The notes under the pieces: generated by a model | Told to the model about the DNA's origin: nothing | What the model saw: the letters and a program-made list of their open reading frames with translations, nothing else | The model's database searches: none | Program-made: the position numbers and the translations under genes | Source: an uncultured Planctomycetota bacterium | GTDB taxonomy: Bacteria > Planctomycetota > Planctomycetia > Gemmatales > HRBIN36 | DNA: 64,000 bases | Assembly (NCBI GenBank): GCA_937944855.1 | Contig: CALFAY010000013.1 | Coordinates: 1-64,000, forward strand | Reading direction: 5' to 3' | Part shown: piece after piece, positions 29,214 to 38,054 of the stretch | Layout of the letters: each line of letters starts with the position of its first letter | Numbering within the stretch: the first letter of the stretch is position 1

Positions 29214-31310
29214 TCACTTGCCGCTGGATACTGAGGCCTGCGGTGTCGGCGAGGCGGCAGCGGTCCATTTGTCCAATTCTGCCTTGGCGGCAGTCATGAC
29301 AGCTACCGCCTGATCCAGGGCGGCTTTAGCGGCATTCGCCTGTTGCTCGGCTGCCTTGACCGCGGCCTGTTTGGCTTCGACGACTTTGGGAGCCTGTGCC
29401 GCCTCTTCCGAGGCTTTGGCAGCCGCGGCCTGAGCAGCGGCGTAACCATCGGCAGCGGCTTTGGCTTGGCCTTGCAGATCAGAGACCGCTTTCTGAGCAG
29501 CGGTCAGGGCCTCCGCGGCCTTCGCTGCCTGCGCTTGGGCGGCAGCCGCGAAGTCAGCCAGATCCTTGGAGTCAGGCATCTTCGCCGATGCTTCCTTGGC
29601 CTTCGCCGCCGACTCTGCCAACAGTTTCGCCACGGCGTCCTTGACTGGCAACGCTGCTTGGGCCGCTGATAGCGTCGCGTTGACCTGGTCTAATTTCATC
29701 TTGGCGGGGGGAACCGCATCGGCGGCGGTCTTGGCAGCAGCTTGGAGATCGGTTACGGCTTTCTGGGCCGACGCCAATTCCGCTTGGGCTTTTTGCAGGG
29801 CCTCGGACGCAGCGGCGTAAGCAGACTGGGCTTGGTCCGCTTTGGCCTTGGCAAGCTCAAAAGACTGCCGGGACTTTTCGATCCGCTCCGCCACGGTCGG
29901 CGGATTCGCATCCAGAGTGCCGATCAGTTTGCCATCGGCCGAGTTGTACACGCGGACGGCTCCCGTCCAGTCAGAGGCGATGACCCGCCCGCCGTCGTGA
30001 GCGAAGACACTGCGGAGTCCGACATCGGCAAAGGCTTCGAAAGCCCGCTGCTGAGCGCCGTTCTGGTCCCAAATCTTGACGATGCGATCCCGTCCGTTGG
30101 AAACCAGGCGGCTGTCATGGCCGAAACGGACTGACTGAACCCCGCCGCCGTGAGCGTTCCAACTCTTGATCTGATTGCCGTTTTCCATTTCCCACAGGCG
30201 AATAGTGCCGTCCTCGCTGGCCGTGGCGAGCACGTTCGAATCGGGTCGCCAGCTCAGTTCGTTGACGGCGGCACTATGTCCCCGCAGGACGACGTATTCC
30301 CGCCCAGTGCTGGTTTCCCACACCGCCACGCCACCGTTGCGGTCCGCAGTCGCCAGCAAGACGCTGTCCGGACTGAACTCGATGCTGTAGATCCAGTCCG
30401 TGTGCTTCTTCATCTCATAAAGCAACGAGCCGTCCTTGGTCGAATAGACGCGAACCACCTTGCTCGGTCCACCCAGGGCAATCTGGGTCTGGTCAGAACT
30501 GATGTCGGCGGCCAATACGGTGTCGTACTCATCGCCGACCTGGAAGATCCGTTCACCCGTGACGACACTCCAGACCACAACCTTGCCCGATTTGCCCCCG
30601 TAACCTCCTCCGGCCAAGAGCAGGCTGCCGTTGCGGCTAAACCTAAGCACCTGCGGATGGCCTTCGGGGAAGGGCAGAACACCGAGCAGTTCCAGCGTCT
30701 CGCTGTGGTAAAGCAGAACCTGCTTCTGCCCGCCGACGGCCACCAGCGGCGCCCAGGGACTCGCTGCCAAGGCCACCACCGCATTGGCCCGCGGCGTGCG
30801 CACCACGGGATCGAGGGGCAGCTTGCCAGGCATCGGCGGCGGACCTTCGGGCTTACCCACCGCAGCCGATGACAGACTGATGTCAAACTTCGGCTTGTTG
30901 ACGACGACTGCCTTGCTGCCCGCGTTTTCCAGGCAGCCCTCAGCGATCCATTTGCGAATCAATTCCAATGAGTCATCGGCCAGCTTGTCGCCCTTGGGCG
31001 GCATGAACGGCTCTTGCTTGCGAGCTACAGTCAAGTAAAGCGAACTAGCGTCGGGATCGCCGGGCGATACGATCTTGCCCGAGCTTCCCCCTTCCATGAG
31101 CGACGTGTAAGTCGTCAGGACCAGACCTCCGCTTTTCTTGTCTGGGTTGTGACAGGTAAAACACTTGTCCCGAAGGATCGGAACCAGATGCTCGTCGTAG
31201 GTGATTTTCTTGGCCTTGGCTTCTTCGGCGTCCGACGGGGAGCCGAAGACAAGACCAGCTGCGACGACGAAAAGCATGAGGCGAATCGGACGATTCATGC
31301 CGCTTCGCAT
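29214..31310 (-). CDS. Exported cytochrome c / WD40-repeat / coiled-coil protein
   Basis: The ATG at 31310 follows GGGAGGGA. The 698-aa protein has a signal peptide (1-28), a planctomycete-type c cytochrome domain with C50-F-T-C53-H54 (about 35-140), WD40 repeats making a beta-propeller (about 185-475; for example SADR/GGVAVWETSTGRE and EDGTIRLWEMENG), and a long Ala/Lys-rich coiled coil (about 485-685) with almost no aromatics. Probably periplasmic with haem-bearing head and a long helical stalk. It is the last gene of the DUF1501 operon. The partners for its WD40 domain are unknown. Confidence 0.87.
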   Translation of the reverse strand: MRSGMNRPIRLMLFVVAAGLVFGSPSDAEEAKAKKITYDEHLVPILRDKCFTCHNPDKKSGGLVLTTYTSLMEGGSSGKIVSPGDPDASSLYLTVARKQEPFMPPKGDKLADDSLELIRKWIAEGCLENAGSKAVVVNKPKFDISLSSAAVGKPEGPPPMPGKLPLDPVVRTPRANAVVALAASPWAPLVAVGGQKQVLLYHSETLELLGVLPFPEGHPQVLRFSRNGSLLLAGGGYGGKSGKVVVWSVVTGERIFQVGDEYDTVLAADISSDQTQIALGGPSKVVRVYSTKDGSLLYEMKKHTDWIYSIEFSPDSVLLATADRNGGVAVWETSTGREYVVLRGHSAAVNELSWRPDSNVLATASEDGTIRLWEMENGNQIKSWNAHGGGVQSVRFGHDSRLVSNGRDRIVKIWDQNGAQQRAFEAFADVGLRSVFAHDGGRVIASDWTGAVRVYNSADGKLIGTLDANPPTVAERIEKSRQSFELAKAKADQAQSAYAAASEALQKAQAELASAQKAVTDLQAAAKTAADAVPPAKMKLDQVNATLSAAQAALPVKDAVAKLLAESAAKAKEASAKMPDSKDLADFAAAAQAQAAKAAEALTAAQKAVSDLQGQAKAAADGYAAAQAAAAKASEEAAQAPKVVEAKQAAVKAAEQQANAAKAALDQAVAVMTAAKAELDKWTAAASPTPQASVSSGK

Positions 31311-31360
31311 GGAATTCTCCCTCCCACTCGCACGTCCCCGTAGGCCCGCCGGTCACTTCG

Positions 31361-33781
31361 TCAGTGGTTGAACATGAACTCCCGGGAGTTCAGCAGCGCC
31401 CAGAAGACATCTTCCAGGGCCTGCTTTTGGTCCGGCTGCTCGGCCACCAATGCGGAGAGTTTGACCAGTTCCTCGTTGGTCGGTTTGCGGGTCAGGGTGC
31501 GGACGTAAAGCTCTTCGATGATCTCGGACGGCATCTTCTTCTCGGCCAGCATCCGGCCCACGACGTTCCCCTCCTGCACCTTGCGATTCACAGTGTCGCC
31601 GTTCAACAGATGCAACGACTGGGAAAGCGTCGGTTCCATCTTGACTTCGCAGGAGCAGACCGTCTCTCGGGTGGCGCGGCCGAAAGTGGTCAGGAAGTAG
31701 GTCGAAGCCGCGCCGTCAGCGATCTGGACGGCACGCGCTCCGAGGGGCAATCCGCGGAACTTGTTCTTGGTCTCAGTGCCCTGCGTGATGCAGTCCAGCA
31801 GGACCTCGGCACGGATCCGACGCACATAGGCGTGGGAAAAGTTCGTCAGGTCTTCCGCATTGGTTTCATTCGTCTCGGTGGAAAGCTGATAGGTCCGCGA
31901 GGTGCAGATGTCCCGCACCAGCTTCTTGAAATCGTACTTGTACTCCGTGAATCGCTTGCCCAGTTCCGCCAAAAGTTCGGGATTGGACGGCGGATTGCTG
32001 ACCCGGACGTCGTCCACCGGCTCGACGATGCCGCGGCCGAAGAAGTGTGCCCACACGATGTTGGCCAGATTGGTCGCGAAGTACGGGTTCTCCGGCGAAG
32101 CGAGCCATCTGGCCAGAACTTCCCGGCGATCCTTGCCGGTCACGTCCGGCGTCTCTCCGCCAAGAAACTTGGGCTTCATGACGCGGTTGCCGACCAGGTG
32201 GCGCACCTCACCTCCGCCGCTGTTGAATACGATGGTTTCCCGCGGATCATCGCCATTCTTGCGGCCGATCTGCGAGAAGAACGCCGCGAAGCCGTAGTAG
32301 TCATCCATGGTCCAGCGGTCGAACGGGTGATTATGGCATTGCGCGCACTGAATCCGCATGCCCATGAAGACTTGGGCCACATTCTCGGCGATCTTCAGGA
32401 TGTCCCGCTCCTGCTGGTAGTAGTTCGTGGCCGGGTTGCGGAACGTGCCGCCCTTGCAGGCCAGAAGCTCCTGGACCATCTCATCCATCGGCACGTTGCG
32501 GGCGATCTTGTCCTGAAGCCAGTTGTAATACAGGAGCATGGCCTTGTAGCTGACCTGCTGCGAGGTGCGGATCTGGAGCAGCTCGGCCCATTTCATGACC
32601 CAGATTTCGACGAACTCCTTTCGGCCCAGCAGTTCGTCCACTAGCTTTTCCCGCTTGTTCGGGTCCGTGCTGCTCATGAACCGTTCGTACTCTTCCCGCG
32701 TCGGCAGCAGGCCGCAGATGTCGAGATAGGCCCGTCGCAGGAAGACCTCGTCGGAGCACAGCGGCGAGGGAATGATCCGCAGTTTCATCAACTTGGCATT
32801 GACCAGGGTGTCGATGTAATTGTTTTCCGGGACCTGGGGGAACTCGAACTGAAGCCCCTTGGGAAGCACGATGAATGGCGAGCCGACCGTAAAGGCGTCG
32901 AAGCGGGCCATGATGAACGCCTCGCCGCGATCGCCGGCCGTAACGATCCCTTCCTGGGACACCGCGGCGCTCTGCTCGTTAGAGGTCATAAAGTAGGCCA
33001 AGCCGGTCACGTCGCGATCCCTGCCGTCGGAGTATTTGGCCCGAACCGTTAGCCGCTGCGTCGTGCCCTTGCCATCGAGCACGGCGTTGCGGGGATAGAT
33101 TTCGATGCCGATGGGCCGGGCGATCTCGGCCGGGTCCATCGGCGCGCCAGCCTCCAGCCATCGGACGATGGTCTGGTAAAGTTCGCTCTTGTCGTCGAAG
33201 CGGGTGCCGCCGGTGTGGGGAACTCGCCCCGCCCCCTTGTCGAGAATCAGACTCTCGTGAACGAGCGCCAGGTTGATCCGTCGGCCGTTGATTTCGCGTG
33301 TCAGGCGATGGTAGTCGCCTTCCGGATCGAACCCGAACAAGGACAGCCGGAAGCCGTCCTTGCCCCGTGCCGCACCGTGACACGAACCCGTATTGCAGCC
33401 CGCCTTCGAGAAGACCGGCATGACGTCGAGCTTGAAGCTGATCGGCGGATCGACCGCCGCGTCCTTGACCGTGACCGGCACAACTACCTTGTGCCCGCCG
33501 TACTCGACCGTCAGTTCCGTAGCGCCATCGGTTGTCGGATGCAGAACCGATCCTTCGAGTCGGACCAGGTTGGCATTACCCAGGGTCAGCCTGGCTTCCG
33601 TCGTGACGTCTTGTGTCAAGCCGTTGTCAAGGAAAGCCTGAACTACCAGCGATTGTCGGTCCCGTTTGGTGGTCAGGTGTACGTCGGGCGGGAAGACTTC
33701 GATGCGGACGACGTTGGCCGCGTCGGCGGCCAAGGTGCTCGCCAAGGTCAGACTCAGAGCCAGCAGAGCAGCATGTCGCAT
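31361..33781 (-). CDS. DUF1549/DUF1553 exported protein with Ig-like domain and CX4CH motif
   Basis: Starting at ATG 33781 (GAGG six bases before it; a first ATG 15 bases earlier has no spacer) gives 806 aa with a signal peptide (ALLALSLTLASTLAADA). N-terminal and mid regions hold bacterial Ig-like (Big_2) domains; between them lies a motif with cysteines four apart, C129-N-T-G-S-C134-H135, where DUF1549 proteins normally keep CxxxxCH rather than CxxCH. The DUF1549 part (helix-rich, LRRAYLDICGLLPT) and DUF1553 part (about 550-806, WAHFFGRGIVEP, CTSRTYQLS) follow. Such proteins are thought to act with DUF1501 and cytochrome partners in planctomycete periplasmic oxidation; direct function unproven. 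50 bp before the WD40 gene. Confidence 0.88.
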   Translation of the reverse strand: MRHAALLALSLTLASTLAADAANVVRIEVFPPDVHLTTKRDRQSLVVQAFLDNGLTQDVTTEARLTLGNANLVRLEGSVLHPTTDGATELTVEYGGHKVVVPVTVKDAAVDPPISFKLDVMPVFSKAGCNTGSCHGAARGKDGFRLSLFGFDPEGDYHRLTREINGRRINLALVHESLILDKGAGRVPHTGGTRFDDKSELYQTIVRWLEAGAPMDPAEIARPIGIEIYPRNAVLDGKGTTQRLTVRAKYSDGRDRDVTGLAYFMTSNEQSAAVSQEGIVTAGDRGEAFIMARFDAFTVGSPFIVLPKGLQFEFPQVPENNYIDTLVNAKLMKLRIIPSPLCSDEVFLRRAYLDICGLLPTREEYERFMSSTDPNKREKLVDELLGRKEFVEIWVMKWAELLQIRTSQQVSYKAMLLYYNWLQDKIARNVPMDEMVQELLACKGGTFRNPATNYYQQERDILKIAENVAQVFMGMRIQCAQCHNHPFDRWTMDDYYGFAAFFSQIGRKNGDDPRETIVFNSGGGEVRHLVGNRVMKPKFLGGETPDVTGKDRREVLARWLASPENPYFATNLANIVWAHFFGRGIVEPVDDVRVSNPPSNPELLAELGKRFTEYKYDFKKLVRDICTSRTYQLSTETNETNAEDLTNFSHAYVRRIRAEVLLDCITQGTETKNKFRGLPLGARAVQIADGAASTYFLTTFGRATRETVCSCEVKMEPTLSQSLHLLNGDTVNRKVQEGNVVGRMLAEKKMPSEIIEELYVRTLTRKPTNEELVKLSALVAEQPDQKQALEDVFWALLNSREFMFNH

Positions 33782-33808
33782 GGTCAACCTCGTCATTCCT
33801 GTACGCGG

Positions 33809-33822
33809 GCGGCGTAAGCCGC
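33809..33822 (-). promoter_or_regulatory. Intra-operon GC hairpin between PPC and DUF1549 genes
   Basis: A 5-bp all-GC stem (33809-33813 with 33818-33822) with a four-base loop lies in the 55-bp gap between the two genes. It may moderate transcript stability; tentative. Confidence 0.3.
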
Positions 33823-33836
33823 TTAATGGATTCGGT

Positions 33837-36374
33837 TCACTTCGTCTCAGCAGGCTTGTTCTCTGGGGCCGGTTCCGTGGTTTTCTGCTTAGCCGCTTTC
33901 TCCCGCTCGGCCTGTTCGAGCCGAAGTTTTTCCAGGCGGCTGAGCGGCTTGGGCGGTGGAGCGGCCGGAGCCTGGGCCATCGGTTGCGGCTGCGGAGGCG
34001 GAGGGGCGGCCGCGGTCATCGGCTTGGGCGGGGGCGGTGGGTCGATCCGCAGCGCCGAGTTGCCCAGGTTGTGCAGCACCAACTCGCCATTTACCGGCAC
34101 CAGGACCTGGCAGAACAGGTTCTGGTAGTTGCCGACCGGGCTGGCCTTGTCCGTACTGATCTTGAAGGTGAACTGTTGCGTGTCTTTAGTAATCTCGACC
34201 TCAGGGGCCGTCACCAGGTGGGGCAGGCCGATCAGCTTCACTTTGGCCGCACCTTCGAACGGCGTCACGGGTGTGACTTTGCACAGCATTTCGGTGCTTT
34301 GGCCCTGCTCGACGGCAGAGCGGTCGATGGCCAGTTGAAGGAAGGGCTGAGCGACTTCCAACGTGGCCAATTGCGACGACACCCAGACCGGTCCCGTGGG
34401 CAGGTTGGCCTGCGCAATGACGGCGATCTTCCACTTGCCGACCGCGGCTCCGCCGTTGGCGTTGATCGGGTAGTCCACCTCGTTCTGGCCTTCGGGGATT
34501 GTCACGTTCGCCGCTGAGCCGACGCCGGGCGGATTGAAGAGCATCTGCACTGTGATCGGGGCCTTGAAATCGCCGACACGCTCAGCCACCACCTTCAGGT
34601 TCATCGAGCCATTCTGGACCAGGGGCGCTTTCGGCTCGATGATGTGGATTTTGAACGGCACCTCTTGCGTGACGGCGACGGCGGCTCGGTCCACGTCATG
34701 CTTCCAGAACACGCCGACGTTGCCGACCCCGACCAGGATCACACTCTGGAGAAAGCCGCCGGCTATGTTCGTGTTCGGATCAGCATGGCGGACCTGGAAG
34801 TGGCTCAGTTTGCCGTACAGCGGCGCGTCCGCGGCGGTCTCGAAAACCACCGGAACACGGTCCACGTTGGCGGCGATAGTGTCGGTGTGCATGGTGATGC
34901 CGGGCGGCAGGTCGTCGCTGCTGAGGGTCAACGGGCCGCCGAAGTCGCCCCGTGACGCGACCATCAAGCACGCATAGCGGTTACCTCGCGGCACGGGAAT
35001 CGTTTGCCGTTCCTGCGAATAGCCGAAGATGTCCACCTTGGGAATGGTCACACTGACCCGCGGCGTCACTGGAGTGAACTCGATGCGGTAGTGATAGTTC
35101 GGTCCGCCGCTGCCGAGATGATCCCAGACGGCGATGACGTACTCCTTGTCGTCGGGGAAGGTGACGCGGAAATAGCTGTCCGGTCCGCCGGAGTCGTCGT
35201 TGCTGGCGATGGCTCCGCCGCCGAAATGGTACAGGGCCATCACGGGATCAAGTGCAGACCGCAGGCTTCTGGCGTGGCAACGGATGTCGAAAGTCTGCCC
35301 CTTTTTCGCGGTGAACCGGAAGTAGTCCACGTCTCCGGGTTTGGAAATCACGCCGTTAAAAGCCAGAGGCAGCTCACCCTTCGTAGCCTGCTCGTGAGTG
35401 TCGTTGGGTTCCACTTCGAGCACGTTGCTCACGTCGCTGAGGCGGAACAGGTTGGGCGAAGGAGACACGCCGCCTTCGTCCTCGGCGAAGAGACCGAAGG
35501 CCCCGACGCCCCGGTCGTTCGGCTCCGCGTCCGGCAGTTTGACTTTGCGTTTGATCTCGCCGCTGGGATCGCCGAGGAACGTCACCTCGACTTCCTCGCC
35601 CTTCTTGCCGCCGGCAGGGAAGATGCCGGTCGGACGCGGGAACGTGCCGACGTGCAACCGATACCGGCAATTGCCATTGCCGGCATACGACGTTTCCCGC
35701 ACCTGGATGATATAAGTGCCGTCCTCGGGCACGATCACTGAGGCGGTGCAATCCTGGGCCAGAAGCGGGGCGTCGTCGGAAGTGGCCAGCTCGAAGCGCC
35801 GGGAGTCCAGGATCGCTACGAAAGGATCGAACACCGTCGTGCCCAACCGCATGGCCTCGACTTCGACGGAGAGCCGCTGCCCTTTCTTGGCTTCCACAGC
35901 GTAGTAATCCACGTCCTCATTCTCGGCGATGCCCTCAACAGTGGTGTTGAGGTCAATCTTCTGCGGGGCGGCGAAGTCGTTATTCGGCTCTTTCTCCTCT
36001 ACCAAGGGAAAAGGGCCGACGTAGAGCGTCTGCATCTCCGAGATGCCGCTGGCGGTGCGGATGCGGAAGGCGTGTTCGCCGAGTCGGCAATCGCCGGCGA
36101 TTCGCACCGTCGCTTTCACTTGAGTGTCGTTGACCACTTCCAAGTTCGTGACCGCAATGCCCGGATAGTAGGCCATCACTTCCTGGGCGTCGCTGAGCCG
36201 TGCGCCCTGGAACGTGAGAACGGCCTCGGTTCCCCGTTGCACGCCCCGAGGCAGAATGATGTTGAGTTGCGGCGAAGCAGCTCGCAGCGTCATCGGGGCG
36301 ACCAAGGTCAGCAATACGAAACCGACGAGTCGGGTCGGCCAAGACGACAATCCGATGCGAGCAGTCCAGGTCAT
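33837..36374 (-). CDS. Exported PPC-domain protein
   Basis: An 845-aa protein with signal peptide (1-32). It opens with an IPT/TIG-like Ig domain (residues about 35-115), has two bacterial pre-peptidase C-terminal (PPC) beta domains (about 125-245: KEPNNDFAAPQKIDLNTTVEG; about 310-430: EVEPNDTHEQATKGE), further beta-sandwich segments, and a Pro/Ala-rich then Lys/Glu/Ala-rich tail. ATG 36374 has GAGGAG eight bases upstream. No protease catalytic motif is seen, so the PPC domains are not attached to a peptidase here. Second gene of the DUF1501 operon; it probably binds the complex or a polysaccharide. Confidence 0.85.
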   Translation of the reverse strand: MTWTARIGLSSWPTRLVGFVLLTLVAPMTLRAASPQLNIILPRGVQRGTEAVLTFQGARLSDAQEVMAYYPGIAVTNLEVVNDTQVKATVRIAGDCRLGEHAFRIRTASGISEMQTLYVGPFPLVEEKEPNNDFAAPQKIDLNTTVEGIAENEDVDYYAVEAKKGQRLSVEVEAMRLGTTVFDPFVAILDSRRFELATSDDAPLLAQDCTASVIVPEDGTYIIQVRETSYAGNGNCRYRLHVGTFPRPTGIFPAGGKKGEEVEVTFLGDPSGEIKRKVKLPDAEPNDRGVGAFGLFAEDEGGVSPSPNLFRLSDVSNVLEVEPNDTHEQATKGELPLAFNGVISKPGDVDYFRFTAKKGQTFDIRCHARSLRSALDPVMALYHFGGGAIASNDDSGGPDSYFRVTFPDDKEYVIAVWDHLGSGGPNYHYRIEFTPVTPRVSVTIPKVDIFGYSQERQTIPVPRGNRYACLMVASRGDFGGPLTLSSDDLPPGITMHTDTIAANVDRVPVVFETAADAPLYGKLSHFQVRHADPNTNIAGGFLQSVILVGVGNVGVFWKHDVDRAAVAVTQEVPFKIHIIEPKAPLVQNGSMNLKVVAERVGDFKAPITVQMLFNPPGVGSAANVTIPEGQNEVDYPINANGGAAVGKWKIAVIAQANLPTGPVWVSSQLATLEVAQPFLQLAIDRSAVEQGQSTEMLCKVTPVTPFEGAAKVKLIGLPHLVTAPEVEITKDTQQFTFKISTDKASPVGNYQNLFCQVLVPVNGELVLHNLGNSALRIDPPPPPKPMTAAAPPPPQPQPMAQAPAAPPPKPLSRLEKLRLEQAEREKAAKQKTTEPAPENKPAETK

Positions 36375-36396
36375 GCAGTCTTCTCCTCAGGCAGCG

Positions 36397-36428
36397 GAGC
36401 TGTTCGGAGAAAGCTCCGAACAGCTCCC
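36397..36428 (-). promoter_or_regulatory. Perfect 14-bp stem-loop between DUF1501 and PPC genes
   Basis: GGAGCTGTTCGGAG (36397-36410) is the exact inverse of 36415-36428, with a four-base loop. It lies in the 80-bp gap, 22 bp before the PPC start and its ribosome-binding site, without any U-run. It is too strong to be casual; likely an RNase-protection or partial-attenuation element that sets different levels of the two proteins. Confidence 0.65.
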
Positions 36429-36454
36429 GAGTCGGACAGCCCAGTGGTGTCTGC

Positions 36455-37798
36455 TTACGCAAGCAGTTCGTGCCGCACCTTGCCCCCGTCCACGATCTCG
36501 ATGGGCCGATTGCCTGGGGCCATCAGTTCCTTGTCGGCATTGATGCCGAGCAGGTGGTACACGGTGGTGGCCCAGTCCTCGACGGTGAGCGGATCGTCCT
36601 GCGGCTCGGAAGCAGTGGCGTCGGAGGAACCGAAGATGTGTCCCTTCTTGATGCCGCCGCCCGCCAGCACAATGCTGAAGACCTTCGGCCAGTGATCACG
36701 GCCCGCGGTGCCGTTGATCTTGGGTGTGCGGCCAAATTCCGACGTGACCATAACCAGCGTGGAGTCGAGCAGGCCACGGCGGTCGAGGTCGCGGATGAGG
36801 GCGGCGAAGGCCTGGTCGAACGCGGGCAACTGGCCGCTCATGCCGGCCTTGATGCTGGTGTGCATGTCCCAGCCACCGTAGGTCAGCGACACGAACCGGA
36901 CGCCGGCTTCGACCAGCCGACGCGCCAGAAGCATCCGCTGCCCGGCGGCGTTGCGGCCGTACTCGTCCCGCAAAGCGGCCGGTTCGGCGTTGATGTCGAA
37001 TGCTTCCCGGGCCTTCTGCGAGCTGATGAGGCTGTAGGCCCGTTCGTAGAACGTGTCCATCGCCGCCACATTGTCCGACTTCTCCTTCTTGGCGAAGTGC
37101 TCATTGACGGCTTCGAGCATGGTCCGGCGGGTAGTGAAGCGCTTGTCGTCCACGCCGCCCGGCAAGTTGAGGTCCTGCACCTTGAAGTTGCCGTTGGCCG
37201 GGTCAGCTCCGAGGCTGAACGGAGCGTAAGACGAACTCAGATAGCCGGTGCCGGCGTAGTTCGTGGGCATGTTCGGGATGCAGACGTAAGGCGGCAGGTT
37301 GTTGCGCGGGCCGAACTCGTGGCTGACCACGCTGCCCATGCTCGGATACTCGATGGCCGGGCTGGGCCGATAGCCGGTGAACATGTTGTGCGTGCCCCGC
37401 TCATGGGCCGCCTCCCCGTGCGTCATTGAACGGACGACCGTGATCTTGTCCGCGATCTGGGCCGTCTGCACCAGCTTCTCGTTGAAAAAGACGCCGGGCA
37501 GCTTGGTCGGGATGCTCCCCATCTCTCCGCGGTACTCGACCGGAGCATAGGGCTTGGGATCGAACGACTCCTGATGAGCGATGCCGCCGGGCAGGAAAAT
37601 CTGAATCACCGATTTGGCTTTGCCTTCCTTGCTCTCGTAAAACTTTTGCTCGGCCCGGGCCTGCAAGCGGAAGAAGTTTTCCAGGGTCAGACCCAGACCT
37701 CCCACGAAGCCGACATACAGGAATGCCCTTCGCGTCGGTCGGCGAAAGTGGGCTGGATCATCGTGCCAGGTTCCGGTGATCTTGGTCGGTCGCTGCAT
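36455..37798 (-). CDS. DUF1501 exported protein (Tat signal)
   Basis: A 447-aa member of the sulfatase-like DUF1501 family, abundant in planctomycetes. The twin-arginine motif RRPTRRAFLYVGFVGGLGL (residues about 19-37) points to Tat export. Family features include VIQIFLPGGIAHQESFDPK, HGEAAHERGTHNMFTGY and the late TSEFGRTPKINGTAGRDHWP, which contribute metal-type His/Asp residues. AAGGAG precedes ATG 37798. First gene of a four-gene operon with PPC, DUF1549/DUF1553 and cytochrome/WD40 genes. Enzymatic role not established. Confidence 0.9.
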   Translation of the reverse strand: MQRPTKITGTWHDDPAHFRRPTRRAFLYVGFVGGLGLTLENFFRLQARAEQKFYESKEGKAKSVIQIFLPGGIAHQESFDPKPYAPVEYRGEMGSIPTKLPGVFFNEKLVQTAQIADKITVVRSMTHGEAAHERGTHNMFTGYRPSPAIEYPSMGSVVSHEFGPRNNLPPYVCIPNMPTNYAGTGYLSSSYAPFSLGADPANGNFKVQDLNLPGGVDDKRFTTRRTMLEAVNEHFAKKEKSDNVAAMDTFYERAYSLISSQKAREAFDINAEPAALRDEYGRNAAGQRMLLARRLVEAGVRFVSLTYGGWDMHTSIKAGMSGQLPAFDQAFAALIRDLDRRGLLDSTLVMVTSEFGRTPKINGTAGRDHWPKVFSIVLAGGGIKKGHIFGSSDATASEPQDDPLTVEDWATTVYHLLGINADKELMAPGNRPIEIVDGGKVRHELLA

Positions 37799-38025
37799 TG
37801 TCGAACTCCTTCACAGGCCGCGACAACGGCTGCCTTCGGTTAGTCAGAAGTTTTTCGATCACGCCATGCGTCGTGTCGGTTGCTGCAACCAGGGCCGCTT
37901 TGTTCGCTCGGCGGCGGGTAGGCGATCTTTAGGTGAGATCAGACCGATTCCTTTTTGAATCAGTCTGTGGGAGTTCTCAATGGCAGGCACTCCTGCGCTG
38001 GGTGAGTTTTCATTCCAAGGAAATA

Positions 38026-38054
38026 CTTATACCTTCCTGTTCCGGCCCCGTCAA
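38026..38054 (-). promoter_or_regulatory. Sigma70-like promoter of the DUF1501 operon
   Basis: The minus strand reads TTGACG (38049-38054), 17-bp spacer, TATAAG (38026-38031). The -35 overlaps the TGA stop of the GT87 gene. The transcript would start near 38019, leaving about 220 nt of leader before the DUF1501 start codon. Confidence 0.55.

Noticed and set aside
31364-32644. 426-codon open frame on the plus strand inside DUF1549/DUF1553
   Set aside because: Antisense to a well supported gene and without recognisable domains.
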